Assembly: GCA_030425205.1 (NCBI GenBank)
Contig: JAUIAP010000014.1
Location: 86,022-150,021, forward strand
Source: Anaerolineae bacterium
Lineage (GTDB): Bacteria; Chloroflexota; Anaerolineae; Promineifilales; Promineifilaceae
Reading direction: 5' to 3'
DNA length: 64,000 nt
Shown: positions 42,732-52,709 of the stretch, in pieces
How the letters are laid out: every line of letters begins with the position of its first letter
How positions within the stretch are numbered: position 1 is the first letter of the stretch
Position numbers and translations under genes: made by a program
Notes under the pieces: model-generated
Told to the model about the DNA's origin: nothing
Seen by the model: only the letters and a program-made list of their open reading frames with translations
Database searches by the model: none

Positions 42732-44558
42732 ATGAAACGCTTGCTTTGTGGACTGGTTTTCGCGCTCGTTTGGTTGGTTGGGTCTGTTTCGGCCGAACCG
42801 GCCAACCCCAAAATTCTGATGTTTGTCGCCTATGACCAAGTGTGGTGGGGCGAATATAAGGTGCTGTACGAAGGGCTGCGTGCGGCCGGCTATGACGTTG
42901 ACGTGGTGAGCAGCGGCACGGGCGTCGCGCACAGCTATGGCAACAACGTCGCCATCGATGCCAACGCCATTTCAAGTTACGCGGCATTTACCGACAACTT
43001 CTCGCGAAATTTCGGCACGCCATGGCTTGAAGCGTGGAACACCCCACAAGACATCCCGCTCGACGGACGGATTCAGGACGTGAGCGACCTGAGCCAATAT
43101 GTCGCGCTCGTTGCGCCCGGCGGAACGGGGATGGCGAACTACCTTTATGACGGTGTGTATAGCGCATTTGATCGGGCGACGGAAAATGAGGTGCGGGATT
43201 CGGCCGAAAAGCTCAACCAACTCACCAACGAGGCCCTGCAAGCTGGCAAGCCAATCGCGGCGGCCTGTCACGCGGGCAACTTTCCCGTCTTCGTGCGCGT
43301 TCCCGGAACGATGGGGCAAGGCGCAGACGGCTTGGGGCGCAGCGTTTTGGAGGGTCACACAGGCACAGCATTGACTGATGAGGGATTTGCCACACATGGC
43401 GTGAGCTATCGCGGCAGCGAAAAGGTGATCGTCGATGGTCCCGACGCGACCGCCTATCCAACCGACGCACGCGACCTGATCGCCATGAGTGCCGACTGGT
43501 ATCCGCAAACGACGAGCTATTTGGCACGCACGCTGCTGAACATGCTGGAGAGCTATCCCTCCCCGCTCGAACGCGCCGCAACGGTCAATGTCTTAATCTT
43601 CGGTGGGGGCGAACCAAATCATTACAGTGATCCCGGCCCGGCTTACTACAGCGATCTCGCGCCGTTGCTCAACGACAACACGGACGAATTTAACTATGTT
43701 GCGAACGCCACCAATCAGACGAACGATCTCACGCTGGCAAATCTCAACAACTACGATGTGCTGCTCTACTTTCGCCACACCGACATTCCGACGGCGGCCG
43801 AAGATGCCATCGCAACGTTTGTCGATAATGGTGGCGGCTTGGTCGGCATTCACCACGCCATCTGGAATCCGGGCAGCAGCAATCCGACAATTATTGACCT
43901 GTTTGGCGGGGAGTTGCCGCAGGGCATCGGGCTAAATGACGAGCATGGCTTGCAGTATTACGGCGAAGAAAACCGCCTGATCAACGTCAACTATGGGGAA
44001 TTTGTCTCGACGTTTGGGGTCAATTGGGAGGATGACGCGACTGACTCGCTCGACTACACATCTCCGCTCGGCATCCCCAGCCTGAATGACGACAACGACG
44101 GCGCACGCGGCTATTTTCACTTCACTATCCCCGCCAATGATGAACTCTATCTCGGCGCACGCTTCAACGCTGGCGTGACATTTGGGCGCGCTGTCAACGA
44201 GATCAACCGCATCTTTTCCAATGATCGCACCAGCGCAGGGTCACCCAACCCGAATGATGGGCATTACGACACGGCGGGCTGGACGCGCGTCTATGATGGG
44301 AATGGGGATGACGTAATCGGCCGAATTGTCTATCTGCAACCCGGCGAAACGATGGTACGCACCTTTGCCCATCCGAGCTATGTGCAGGTCGTCAAGAATA
44401 GCGTGCTCTGGGCTAGTTTAGCTCCCGAAAACACGCCGACTGCCGTCACGTTGCAGCAACTCCACGCGCTGCCTGCGTCACAATCGCTGACCATCTTACT
44501 GATCTGTGTGACAATTTTTGCCTCGCTGTGGGGAAGGGCAATGGCTAAAACCAGCTAA
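42732..44558 (+). CDS. Secreted protein with DJ-1/PfpI-like and ThuA-like domains
   Basis: This encodes a 608-residue protein from ATG 42732, after GGAG. The N-terminus is a clear signal peptide (KRLLCGLVFALVWLVGSVSAE). Residues about 24-275 resemble a DJ-1/PfpI-type glutamine amidotransferase domain (KILMFVAYDQVWWGEYKVL, LVAPGGTGMANYL, and AACHAGNFPVFVRV with a Cys at the elbow). Residues about 285-560 resemble ThuA (VNVLIFGGGEPNHY, NYDVLLYFRHTDIP, VGIHHAIW). The extreme C-terminus is one membrane helix (SLTILLICVTIFASLWG) with a basic tail, so the protein may stay anchored outside the cell. ThuA is linked to trehalose utilisation; the combined architecture is unusual and its substrate unknown. 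Confidence 0.75.
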   Translation: MKRLLCGLVFALVWLVGSVSAEPANPKILMFVAYDQVWWGEYKVLYEGLRAAGYDVDVVSSGTGVAHSYGNNVAIDANAISSYAAFTDNFSRNFGTPWLEAWNTPQDIPLDGRIQDVSDLSQYVALVAPGGTGMANYLYDGVYSAFDRATENEVRDSAEKLNQLTNEALQAGKPIAAACHAGNFPVFVRVPGTMGQGADGLGRSVLEGHTGTALTDEGFATHGVSYRGSEKVIVDGPDATAYPTDARDLIAMSADWYPQTTSYLARTLLNMLESYPSPLERAATVNVLIFGGGEPNHYSDPGPAYYSDLAPLLNDNTDEFNYVANATNQTNDLTLANLNNYDVLLYFRHTDIPTAAEDAIATFVDNGGGLVGIHHAIWNPGSSNPTIIDLFGGELPQGIGLNDEHGLQYYGEENRLINVNYGEFVSTFGVNWEDDATDSLDYTSPLGIPSLNDDNDGARGYFHFTIPANDELYLGARFNAGVTFGRAVNEINRIFSNDRTSAGSPNPNDGHYDTAGWTRVYDGNGDDVIGRIVYLQPGETMVRTFAHPSYVQVVKNSVLWASLAPENTPTAVTLQQLHALPASQSLTILLICVTIFASLWGRAMAKTS

Positions 44559-44595
44559 ATGCGGGATCTCTCTGCTAGTTGTCGAATGGGGATTG

Positions 44596-44601
44596 TATAA
44601 T
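44596..44601 (+). promoter_or_regulatory. TATAAT box eight bases before the ATG (leaderless start)
   Basis: A perfect TATAAT (44596-44601) lies so close to the ATG at 44609 that transcription should begin at or next to the start codon. No Shine-Dalgarno sequence is present. The -35 region is weak. Confidence 0.6.
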
Positions 44602-44608
44602 CGCCTGT

Positions 44609-47584
44609 ATGCAGATCGATCTACTTGGCACGCCACAAGTTTACAAAGATGGACAGACAATCGACCGTTTTATTTCAGATAAGGCGCGGGCGGTGCTGTT
44701 CTATGTCGCGTGCCAGCGGGAGCCTGTGGCGCGCGAACGCTTGTTGGGGTTGATTTGGGGCGATTTTGAGCGCAAAAAGGGGCTGCAAAATTTGCGCGTG
44801 ACGCTCAATAATTTGAACAAACTGCTGGGCGAGCATATCGTCGTGACGCGGGAGACGGTGGCGTTGCAAGCTGTGCAGGTCGATGTGCGGACGTTTGAGG
44901 CGGGGGAGATCGGCCGATATAGCGGGGAGTTGTGTGCGGGGTTTGGGCTGGCAGATTCGGCCGAATTTGAAACATGGCTGCTGCTGGAACGGGAACGTTT
45001 GGGCGCGTTGGTGCGACAGGGGTTGGATGAGCGGGTGCAGGCGGCGCGGGAATCGGCCGATCTCGCCACAGCTCTCACCCACACGCGCCAGCTAGTCCAG
45101 CTCGACCCGCTCGACGAAGCGCACCAGCGTACCCTGCTCGAACTGCTGGCGCGACAGGCACACTATGGCGAGGCGTTGCAGCATGGCGAACATTTGCGCA
45201 CGCTACTGGCCGACGAACTCGATCTGCCACCCGAACCAGAAACGGAAGAGCTGCTCGCCCATATCCGTCGCGCCCGACAACTGGCGCGTCCCAATTTGGA
45301 ACCTGCGTCGCCACTTTTCGGCCGATCTGAAGATTTGCAGTCGCTAACCCGCCGCCTCTCCCCCATCAACCCAAATCACGAACGCTTTCTCACGCTCGTT
45401 GGTCTAGGGGGCGCAGGCAAAACGCGGCTGGCCCAAGCGGTCGGCGCACGTCTCCAAACACAATTTTTTGACGGCGTGCATTTTATCGCGCTGGCAGCTG
45501 TGGATCGTCTGTCAGGGGTCATCAACGCATTGGCTCAGGCGTTGCAGATTACGCCGAAGGGCAAGGACGCGCTGCAAACGCAGGTTGAGAATGCGCTGCA
45601 CGAGCGTGAAGTTCTGCTGATCTTTGATAATTGCGAACAGCTTGTCGCAAATGGTTTGGGCAAGTGGGTGCGCGACCTGTTGCAGCGTGCGCCGCGCATG
45701 ACGCTGCTTGCGACAAGTCGGGAGCCACTCGGTGGGGAGACGCTCGTCCCGCTCGGTGGCTTGCGTGACGCTGCGGCCGATCTTTTTCTCGCGGCCGTGC
45801 GCCAACTGCATCACAACTTTACACCAACGGCGACCGATCTCGCCGCCATCGCGCAGATTGTGGAGATGACGGCCGCGCTGCCACTCGCGCTCAATTTGGC
45901 CGCAGCGCAGACAGACTTATACACCTGCCCGCAGATTGCAGCCGAAATTGCCAGCGACCTCGACACATTGGCAACATTGCAACGTGATGTCCCTGTACGT
46001 CAGCGCACCATTCGCGCCGTGCTGGACTATGCGTGGCGGCAACTTTCGGCCGATCAGCAGCAAATCGTCAGCACATTGTCGGTGTTGCGCGATCCCTTTT
46101 CAGCTGCGGTTTCCCACGCGATTGCCGCTGCGACCCCGCAGCAGCTTGCCCAACTGCAACGCATCGCCGTCTTGAGCGAACGCGATCAGCTGTACACGAT
46201 TCATGAACTGTTGCGCCAATTTGCACGGGCGCGGGCGCAACCGGCGATGACAAAACACGCCGCCTACTTCGCCAACTGGGTTGCCGCGCACGAAGATGCG
46301 CTCATGGGGGGTGAACCAAACAGCGTGCGCGGCTATGCGCGGCAGCAAAATGATATTGCAGCGGCGTGGCGGTGGGCGGTGGCAGAGCGTGATCAGGCAC
46401 AGCTCGCCCAACTGCTGCGCGGGTTTGCCGGCTTCCACATTTTGCAAAATTTACGCGACACCTTGCGCGAGGCGTTGCAAGCGGCGTTGGCCGTGGCGAC
46501 GGAGCGGGTGTTGATCGGCCGAATTCAAACCCATCTCGCCGCCATCGAACATATCGAACTCAACATCCCGCCTGCCCGACAGTTGATTTTGCAAGCGTGT
46601 GAAAATCTCGCCGCACAGCCCCGCTGGTTGGCTTATGCGCTGAAACGTCGCGCCGCAATTGAGCTGGACGAAGGGCAAACGGCGACGGCGGCCGAGCTGC
46701 TCGATGCGGCGATTGCCCATTTCCGCGCCAGCGGGGACAGGATGGGCGAGGCGCGCGCACTAATCGACATTGGCCTCGCTCGCTCGCGGTTGGGTGAGGT
46801 TGAAATTAACTGGATCGAACAGTCGCTCACCATTGCCGAAGCGAGTGAGGATTGGCGCACACAGTTGCGCTGTAACATCGTGCTGGGCAACGGATGTATC
46901 GGGCGCGGCGCGTATGATCAGGCGGTGGGGTATTATGATTCGGCCGAAACCATCGCCCAGCAGCTCAACGACCAGCGCAATCTCGCCAGTTGTGCCGTTA
47001 ATCGTGGACTCGCGCTGCAAATGTTGAGCCACTATGATGCTGCGGAAGCGGCCAACCAACGCGCCCACGCCATTTTTGAGCAAATCCACGACCGTGATGG
47101 CATCTGCTTTGCGCTTAAAAACCTCAGCACGCTGGCCTATTTGCAGGGAGAATTTGCAGCGGCCGAACGCTTTCTGCGCCGCGCCCTTGCGATGCGACGC
47201 ATGATGAGCGGGCGTCTGCAAGGCTGGCTAGAGCAATATCTGCTCGGCATCGTCGCCTTTGCCCAAGACAAACGTCACGCCGGCGCACAATATGTCGTCA
47301 CCGCCCTGCGTCGCCTCGTTGAGGCCAACTATGAGGCGGCGATTTTGTATAGTGTGGAGGGGATCGCCCAAGCGTTGTTGACGTATGGGCATGTTGAAAC
47401 GGCGGTCGCGCTGCTCGTCCACGCCATCGCGCAACCCTCCATGGAGGCCAACCAGCGGCACGAATGTGAAAAGCTGCTTGTAACGCTGCCTGACGAGGTG
47501 GCGCAGGTTGTGGAAAACCGCTCAACAATGGCGCTTGCGGTCGAGGCGGTTAACCTATTGGCCGATGTTCCCGATTGCTCGTGA
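44609..47584 (+). CDS. SARP/BTAD-NB-ARC-TPR giant transcriptional regulator
   Basis: This encodes a 991-residue AfsR-like regulator. An OmpR-type winged helix is at residues 1-90 (MQIDLLGTPQVYKDG, ARAVLFYVACQREPVARERL) and a BTAD helical domain at about 95-235. NB-ARC ATPase follows: Walker A VGLGGAGKTRLAQA (about 264-277), Walker B VLLIFDNCEQL and LATSREPL. From about 570 to the end are TPR-like repeats (AAELLDAAIAHFRASGDRMGEARALIDIG). Such proteins bind DNA as ATP-switched oligomers. Its target may be the adjacent ThuA-like gene or itself. The start at 44609 is leaderless. Confidence 0.85.
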   Translation: MQIDLLGTPQVYKDGQTIDRFISDKARAVLFYVACQREPVARERLLGLIWGDFERKKGLQNLRVTLNNLNKLLGEHIVVTRETVALQAVQVDVRTFEAGEIGRYSGELCAGFGLADSAEFETWLLLERERLGALVRQGLDERVQAARESADLATALTHTRQLVQLDPLDEAHQRTLLELLARQAHYGEALQHGEHLRTLLADELDLPPEPETEELLAHIRRARQLARPNLEPASPLFGRSEDLQSLTRRLSPINPNHERFLTLVGLGGAGKTRLAQAVGARLQTQFFDGVHFIALAAVDRLSGVINALAQALQITPKGKDALQTQVENALHEREVLLIFDNCEQLVANGLGKWVRDLLQRAPRMTLLATSREPLGGETLVPLGGLRDAAADLFLAAVRQLHHNFTPTATDLAAIAQIVEMTAALPLALNLAAAQTDLYTCPQIAAEIASDLDTLATLQRDVPVRQRTIRAVLDYAWRQLSADQQQIVSTLSVLRDPFSAAVSHAIAAATPQQLAQLQRIAVLSERDQLYTIHELLRQFARARAQPAMTKHAAYFANWVAAHEDALMGGEPNSVRGYARQQNDIAAAWRWAVAERDQAQLAQLLRGFAGFHILQNLRDTLREALQAALAVATERVLIGRIQTHLAAIEHIELNIPPARQLILQACENLAAQPRWLAYALKRRAAIELDEGQTATAAELLDAAIAHFRASGDRMGEARALIDIGLARSRLGEVEINWIEQSLTIAEASEDWRTQLRCNIVLGNGCIGRGAYDQAVGYYDSAETIAQQLNDQRNLASCAVNRGLALQMLSHYDAAEAANQRAHAIFEQIHDRDGICFALKNLSTLAYLQGEFAAAERFLRRALAMRRMMSGRLQGWLEQYLLGIVAFAQDKRHAGAQYVVTALRRLVEANYEAAILYSVEGIAQALLTYGHVETAVALLVHAIAQPSMEANQRHECEKLLVTLPDEVAQVVENRSTMALAVEAVNLLADVPDCS

Positions 47585-47727
47585 ACAAAGAGTGGCAGAT
47601 GAGCGAAGGTAGCCGTGCGCTTGTGGTTACAAGGTTGAAATTCATCGTTCTCCAAAACAGGATCACAGTTGCCACACTGTAAAGCGAGCTGGCACGAAAC
47701 AATTACAAGGTAGATCGTGAATCTTGA

Positions 47728-47755
47728 TTGCAAACAATTGAACGGTTGCTACACT
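47728..47755 (+). promoter_or_regulatory. Candidate sigma-70 promoter of the second giant regulator
   Basis: TTGCAA (47728-47733), a 16-base spacer and TACACT (47750-47755) lie ten bases before the ATG at 47766. The 181-base spacer upstream shows no terminator I can identify. Confidence 0.5.
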
Positions 47756-47765
47756 TTTAGCATTC

Positions 47766-50700
47766 ATGGCGCGTGACCATTTTGGTTGCCTGTTGAAGAT
47801 GCGACCGCGATGGACACGCGCCAATATTGCTATGGGACACCTTTCGCTCGCGCTGTTGGGCAGCTTTGCAGTCACGCTGGACGGCACACCGCAGACACAA
47901 TTTGGCACCAGCAAGACACGCGCACTGCTCGCTTATTTGGTGGTCGAGTCGGCCCAACCACAGTCGCGTGGCAAACTGGCCGCCCTGCTCTGGCCGGAGC
48001 TCGATGACCGCAAGGCAGCGCATAACCTCAGCCAAACATTGTTGCGGCTGCGGCGGGCGTTGGGAGATTCGGCCGAATCCCCCCGCCTCATCATCACCCC
48101 ACAAACGATCCAATTCAATCCGCACAGCGACCATCAACTCGACGTTGTTCTGTTCACGCGTCTCATCAAGGCACGCCGGCAACACCATCACAATCCACAA
48201 GAGCGGTGCGCCACTTGCATGGCATGGTTAGGACAGGCGGCCGAGCTCTATCGCGGCGATTTTCTGGCCGACTTCTTTTTGAAGGACAGCGTGACGTTTG
48301 AGGAGTGGCGACTGTTTACGCAAGAGCGACTGCATAACCAGATGGTGCGGGCATTGGGAGAGTTGGTCACTTTTCATATGTCGCAGGAGGCGTGGGAGCA
48401 GAGTCAGACATTGGCGCGGCGACTGCTGCTGCTAGAACCATGGCAAGAGCAAGCACAGCGGCAGTTGATGGAGGCATTGGCGCGTTTGGGGCGGTCGGCG
48501 GCGGCTGTTGAGCAATATGAAGCATATACACAACGGCTGCTGCATGAGCTGGGGTTGCGACCATCGGCCGATTTGCAAGCCCTGCACCAGCGCATTGTGG
48601 CGGGCAAATTTACCCCCGCCGCCCCCTCTGCAATCCGTCTTGCCCGTGATGAAAAGCGGCAAGTGACGGCACTCATCTGTCACCGTCGCCCAGCAGATTG
48701 CCACAATAGTCCAGAGCAGTTGATCGCACAACGTCGCCTGTGCGAACAGACGTGTGACCCAATTTTGGCACGCTTTGGCGGTCAACGCACGGCGCGTCAG
48801 GGCAACCATTGCCTCGTCTATTTTGGCTTTCCAACCGCTTATGAAGACAGCGCGCAGCGAGCGGTGCAGACGGGCATGGCACTGGCGGCAACGCAGCAAG
48901 CGGGAGAGTCCGTGGTGCAGATCGGCATTCACACAGGGATGGCGGTTGTCTATTCACAATCGGGTGAGTTATTGGGGGATGTGCCAGAGGTTGCGCGGCA
49001 TTGTCAGGAATCGGCCGATCCCGGCACAGTCATCATCAGCGACACGACGGCGCAACTGGTGCGCGATTCGGTTGAGCTACGTGCGCTTGGCACAGACGCT
49101 CACTATCAAGTGGTTAACCTCAACATCCCACACCGTCGTTTCACACCACTGATCGGCCGCGCAATCGAGCAAGCGACACTGTGTCACGCCGTCTCAGATG
49201 TTCAGCGTGGACAGGGGCAAGCGGTCATCGTGCAGGGCACGGCAGGAATCGGCAAGTCGCGTCTCGTCTGGGAGCTGCTCAACGCCACGTCACTGCGCTG
49301 GATCGAAAGTGAATGTTCACCACTGACCCAAAACACACAACGGCATCCGCTTGTAGCACTAGTTGCGCAACTGCTCAATTTCACAGAGACGGACAGTGCC
49401 AGCGCAAAACGTGCGATGCTCGACGCGACGCTGGATGAGTTTGCCATGCAGCAGTCGGCCTATCCACTCAGTCTGTTTTTGGGCATTCTCGATGATGCAA
49501 CAGAGCCAGCCAGCGTTTCGGCCGAACAGGTTGAGCAGATGCGCTTGGCGTTTGTTGCTCTGCTGCAAAAATTCGCAGCCGTGCAGCCGCTTGGTATTGT
49601 CATCGAGGATTTACACTGGAGCGATCCATCGACACTGCGCTGGCTCGACCGCTCACTTGACGCGCTGACAACGGCGCCCTGCTTGTTGATCTTGACCCAG
49701 CGACCGAACGCGGGCGTCATCTGGTCGCCGCAGCAGCGGATGATGCAGCTCGATGTGCCACCGCTCACATCGGCCGAAACGCTCCAAATGGCACACGCAA
49801 TCGTTGGCTCAACTCTGCCCGACGACGTGCGCCAACAGATCGTGGCGCAATCAGACGGCGTGCCACTGTTTATCGAAGAGGTCGCGAGCGGTGCAGAGTA
49901 TGGTCACATCCCACCCACGCTGCGCGACTCACTGACGGCCCGTCTGCAACAGTTGGGCAGCGCACGCGAGACGGCGCAGTGGGCGGCGACGCTTGGTCGT
50001 GAGTTCAGCCTGCCCTTGCTCAGCGCGGTAACGCAATTTGACCGCCAGCGCATCGCGGATGATGTGGCGAAAATGACGGCAATTGACCTCGTGCATCCGA
50101 ATCGCAATCTCTATCGTTTCAAACATGCGCTCGTCCAACAGGCGGCGTATCAGGCGTTGCTCAAGGCAGATTACCAGCGACAACAGCAGCGCATTGCCGA
50201 GACGCTCGTCGCCGATTTTGCCGACAGCGTCGCCACACAGCCGGAGCGGGTAGCGCACCATTTTGCGGAGGCAGGGATGGGGGCGCAATCGGCCGATTAT
50301 TTTATCCGCGCCGCAGAACGGGCCACCAAACAAGGCGCATTGGAGGAGGCGGCCGCCCTCTTTGAACGTGCGCTTGGCGTTATGCCGCCAGAAGATGCTC
50401 GCCGTCGCTGGAATGCTATTTTCGGCCGAACCCATCTCCACGATTTGCGCGGCGACCGCAGCGCGCAACGCGCCGATCTTGCGACACTGTTGACCCTAGC
50501 CAACCAACTCAATGATGACCTACTTCGTGCCAAAACGACGCTGGGACGTGTCCGCCTCGCATCACGGCTCGATGACTTTGCGAAGATGGCAGAGGAGGCA
50601 GAGCGGGCCATCGTGCTGGCGCGGCGTGCGGAATCGGCCGATTTGACGTTATGGGCGTTGACGCTCCAGCTACAGGCGTTGACCAGTTGTGGACGCTGGG

Positions 50701-51548
50701 ACGCGGCGCAAGCGGCGGCAGATGCGGCAATGCAGGCGGCAAATGCAACCAGCGACAGTGCGCGGCGTGCGGTGGCAATGGGGGATATCGCCTACTACTA
50801 TGTTGAATCTGGCGATCTCCAACGTGCCGCCGAGCTATTCACGGCGGGGATGGCGGGGGCGCAAAAGTCCAACGACCGCCGCAAAGCATATCTGTTTGGC
50901 AACAATCTCGGCTTTACCTACGCGCAATTAGGGCTATTCGACGATGCGGTTGCGGTGCTTACCGCTTCTCAGGCGAATGCCGAAGCACTTGGCGACAGAC
51001 GCTTGGTTGCCCACCATGTCAATCATCTCGGCTTTGTGGCGTGGCGCATGGGGGAGCGTGCGCGTGGGCGGCAACTATTCACGCAAGCCCTCGACACCTT
51101 CATTGCAATTAACGACAAATTCGGCCGTGCCGCTTGCAATGCCTATCTCGGCATGATGGGGTGTGAAGATGGAGATTGGGCAAATGCCTCCCAACTTTTG
51201 CGTGACGCAGGCGAGCTATTTGCGGCATTGGGGGCGGATGCGCTGTTGGCACAGGTGAGATCGGCCGATGCGGTCTGTCGGCTGGCGCTGGGGGATGCGG
51301 CGGCGGCGCGCCAATTGGCAGATGCGGCGTGGCAGCAGATCACGCAACATGGCACGGGCGGGATGGATTTGAGCGGGGTTGTTTATGGGTATCTGGCGGA
51401 TGTTTTAAATTCGGCCGATGTTCTCGCGGCTGGCTATCGAGAGATCATGGCGCGTGCTGCCAAGATCAACAATCCGATTTGGCGCCGCGCATTTTTGGAG
51501 AATGAAGTCGGCAACCGTAAGATTGTCGCGCGTCATGCTGCGCTTTAG
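47766..51548 (+). CDS. SARP/BTAD regulator with degenerate class III cyclase, AAA ATPase and TPR domains
   Basis: This encodes 1260 residues (or 1238 from ATG 47832). The N-terminal winged helix (LSLALLGSFAVTLDGTP) and BTAD run to about 280. Residues about 295-460 resemble a class III nucleotide cyclase (LVYFGFPTAYEDSAQRAVQT, VQIGIHTGMAVV, LLGDVPEVARHC). The two metal-binding Asp positions are not Asp: the first strand reads VTALICHRRPAD and the second QGNHCLVYFG instead of GDG. It is therefore predicted inactive as a cyclase. The AAA ATPase has GTAGIGKSRLV (about 491-501) and IVIEDLHWSD. The last 450 residues are TPR-like. This layout is known from LuxR/cyclase-ATPase regulators; here a SARP output is attached. 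Confidence 0.85.
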   Translation: MARDHFGCLLKMRPRWTRANIAMGHLSLALLGSFAVTLDGTPQTQFGTSKTRALLAYLVVESAQPQSRGKLAALLWPELDDRKAAHNLSQTLLRLRRALGDSAESPRLIITPQTIQFNPHSDHQLDVVLFTRLIKARRQHHHNPQERCATCMAWLGQAAELYRGDFLADFFLKDSVTFEEWRLFTQERLHNQMVRALGELVTFHMSQEAWEQSQTLARRLLLLEPWQEQAQRQLMEALARLGRSAAAVEQYEAYTQRLLHELGLRPSADLQALHQRIVAGKFTPAAPSAIRLARDEKRQVTALICHRRPADCHNSPEQLIAQRRLCEQTCDPILARFGGQRTARQGNHCLVYFGFPTAYEDSAQRAVQTGMALAATQQAGESVVQIGIHTGMAVVYSQSGELLGDVPEVARHCQESADPGTVIISDTTAQLVRDSVELRALGTDAHYQVVNLNIPHRRFTPLIGRAIEQATLCHAVSDVQRGQGQAVIVQGTAGIGKSRLVWELLNATSLRWIESECSPLTQNTQRHPLVALVAQLLNFTETDSASAKRAMLDATLDEFAMQQSAYPLSLFLGILDDATEPASVSAEQVEQMRLAFVALLQKFAAVQPLGIVIEDLHWSDPSTLRWLDRSLDALTTAPCLLILTQRPNAGVIWSPQQRMMQLDVPPLTSAETLQMAHAIVGSTLPDDVRQQIVAQSDGVPLFIEEVASGAEYGHIPPTLRDSLTARLQQLGSARETAQWAATLGREFSLPLLSAVTQFDRQRIADDVAKMTAIDLVHPNRNLYRFKHALVQQAAYQALLKADYQRQQQRIAETLVADFADSVATQPERVAHHFAEAGMGAQSADYFIRAAERATKQGALEEAAALFERALGVMPPEDARRRWNAIFGRTHLHDLRGDRSAQRADLATLLTLANQLNDDLLRAKTTLGRVRLASRLDDFAKMAEEAERAIVLARRAESADLTLWALTLQLQALTSCGRWDAAQAAADAAMQAANATSDSARRAVAMGDIAYYYVESGDLQRAAELFTAGMAGAQKSNDRRKAYLFGNNLGFTYAQLGLFDDAVAVLTASQANAEALGDRRLVAHHVNHLGFVAWRMGERARGRQLFTQALDTFIAINDKFGRAACNAYLGMMGCEDGDWANASQLLRDAGELFAALGADALLAQVRSADAVCRLALGDAAAARQLADAAWQQITQHGTGGMDLSGVVYGYLADVLNSADVLAAGYREIMARAAKINNPIWRRAFLENEVGNRKIVARHAAL

Positions 51549-51646
51549 CGTGACGCTTGACGAATCTCCCCTATTTGTAAAATCGCAGGTAGATCCTGAG
51601 ACGCGATCAAAATAACTTTGTCAGTCGCTGTGTCAATGAGCTGCGA

Positions 51647-52339
51647 TTAGCTCTGCCGACGCACAATTTCGTTGATCCAAATTGGGGCAAATGGTGAGGT
51701 GCAACCTTTTGAAACGGGATAGTCGCGAAAGACGCCTAGCGTTTCTCCGATTGCGATGGCGCGTTCGCGATGCTCAGGGAAGTGGATGCCGATTTCCGCA
51801 AGCGTGTTATTCATTGTCCACTGCACCTCTGGCGCAGCATTACCCATCTCAGACTCGATGCGCGAGAGCAGCGCAGGCAGGTCAAGCCCCTCTGAATTCT
51901 TCCAGACCCGCTGAGCGGTTAAATCCCAGCCCGACCGAGCAGCCATCGGCTCAGCCCCCTTCATCCATGATTGACGCAGCGATTCATGCTCGGGGTGCTT
52001 TCGCACGATATAGGCATTGAGCCAGTCTGCGACCTGAACAAACGTGACAGAGCGCACCATCGCATCCACCTCATCGGCCGAAAGCGACTTAGGCTTGATC
52101 AGAAGGATTGCCAAGAGCCTTGCGTCGATGATGCCCGTTTGCCAGAGTGCCATCCCCAGCTCACGATTGGTCTTGATCTGTTTTGCCAACCCGCGTATGT
52201 CGCCAAGCTTGACACCAAACTGATTGTCGCCAGCCCCTCTTTTGCTATATTGCGCCCGCACCTTTTCAAGACCAAGTGCCTCAAGCTGCGTGAGCGTTTC
52301 TTCAACCGTAGTGGGTGCAGTTTTTGTTGTACTTTTCAT
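51647..52339 (-). CDS. DNA alkylation repair protein, AlkD-like
   Basis: A product of about 230 residues from ATG 52339 (or 239 from 52366) is built of HEAT-like helices. It contains AQYSKRGAGDNQFGVKLGDIRGLAK near the N-terminus and ends with the CTSPFAPIWINEIV signature seen in AlkD-family proteins (PF08713). AlkD-type glycosylases recognise 3-methyladenine and 7-methylguanine without base flipping. GVKLGDIR fits the family. It is convergent with the giant regulator gene and has no operon partner. Confidence 0.8.
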   Translation of the reverse strand: MKSTTKTAPTTVEETLTQLEALGLEKVRAQYSKRGAGDNQFGVKLGDIRGLAKQIKTNRELGMALWQTGIIDARLLAILLIKPKSLSADEVDAMVRSVTFVQVADWLNAYIVRKHPEHESLRQSWMKGAEPMAARSGWDLTAQRVWKNSEGLDLPALLSRIESEMGNAAPEVQWTMNNTLAEIGIHFPEHRERAIAIGETLGVFRDYPVSKGCTSPFAPIWINEIVRRQS

Positions 52340-52545
52340 CGTTTTAGGTTCTCCGGCAATTGCCACAGGTGTTCGATTAATCGTTCATCGGTAAGCTAAC
52401 ACGTCTAACTATTAAACAGACCAATCTGTCTATTCAACGCTTGATTACATTTGTAAGTACCTGTACAGATGTAGTTGCGGAATCATTTCGGGAAATCCAT
52501 ACCACAGGGTCGCGGAGCGACATTTCCGAAATATGTTTGGATTGT

Positions 52546-52571
52546 GTATCGGGAATTGGATTTCCCGATAC
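52546..52571. repeat. 26-bp REP-like hairpin, GTATCGGG subtype
   Basis: GTATCGGGAA and TTCCCGATAC pair around six bases. Same family and length as 33640-33665. Confidence 0.8.
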
Positions 52572-52652
52572 TTACCCTATTTAACACCCACAATCTTTTG
52601 TTCCAGTTCTAAAACCCGTTAGGAGTTACGTAGTTACCTATCTGGCACTCGT

Positions 52653-52678
52653 GTTTCGGGATATCCAAATCCCGAAAC
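52653..52678. repeat. 26-bp REP-like hairpin, GTTTCGGG subtype
   Basis: GTTTCGGGAT and ATCCCGAAAC pair around six bases. Same family and length as 33392-33417. Confidence 0.8.
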
Positions 52679-52709
52679 ATCCACTCCAAGTGCATAATCC
52701 CTACCAGCA

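Larger units (their letters stand above)
52340..52709. other. Intergenic region with REP-like hairpins
   Basis: 370 bases without a gene. Two full 26-bp hairpins lie at 52546-52571 and 52653-52678 and a looser ATTTCGGGAAAT / ATTTCCGAAAT pair at 52486-52533. The AT-rich stretch 52395-52470 may contain the AlkD promoter. Confidence 0.7.
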
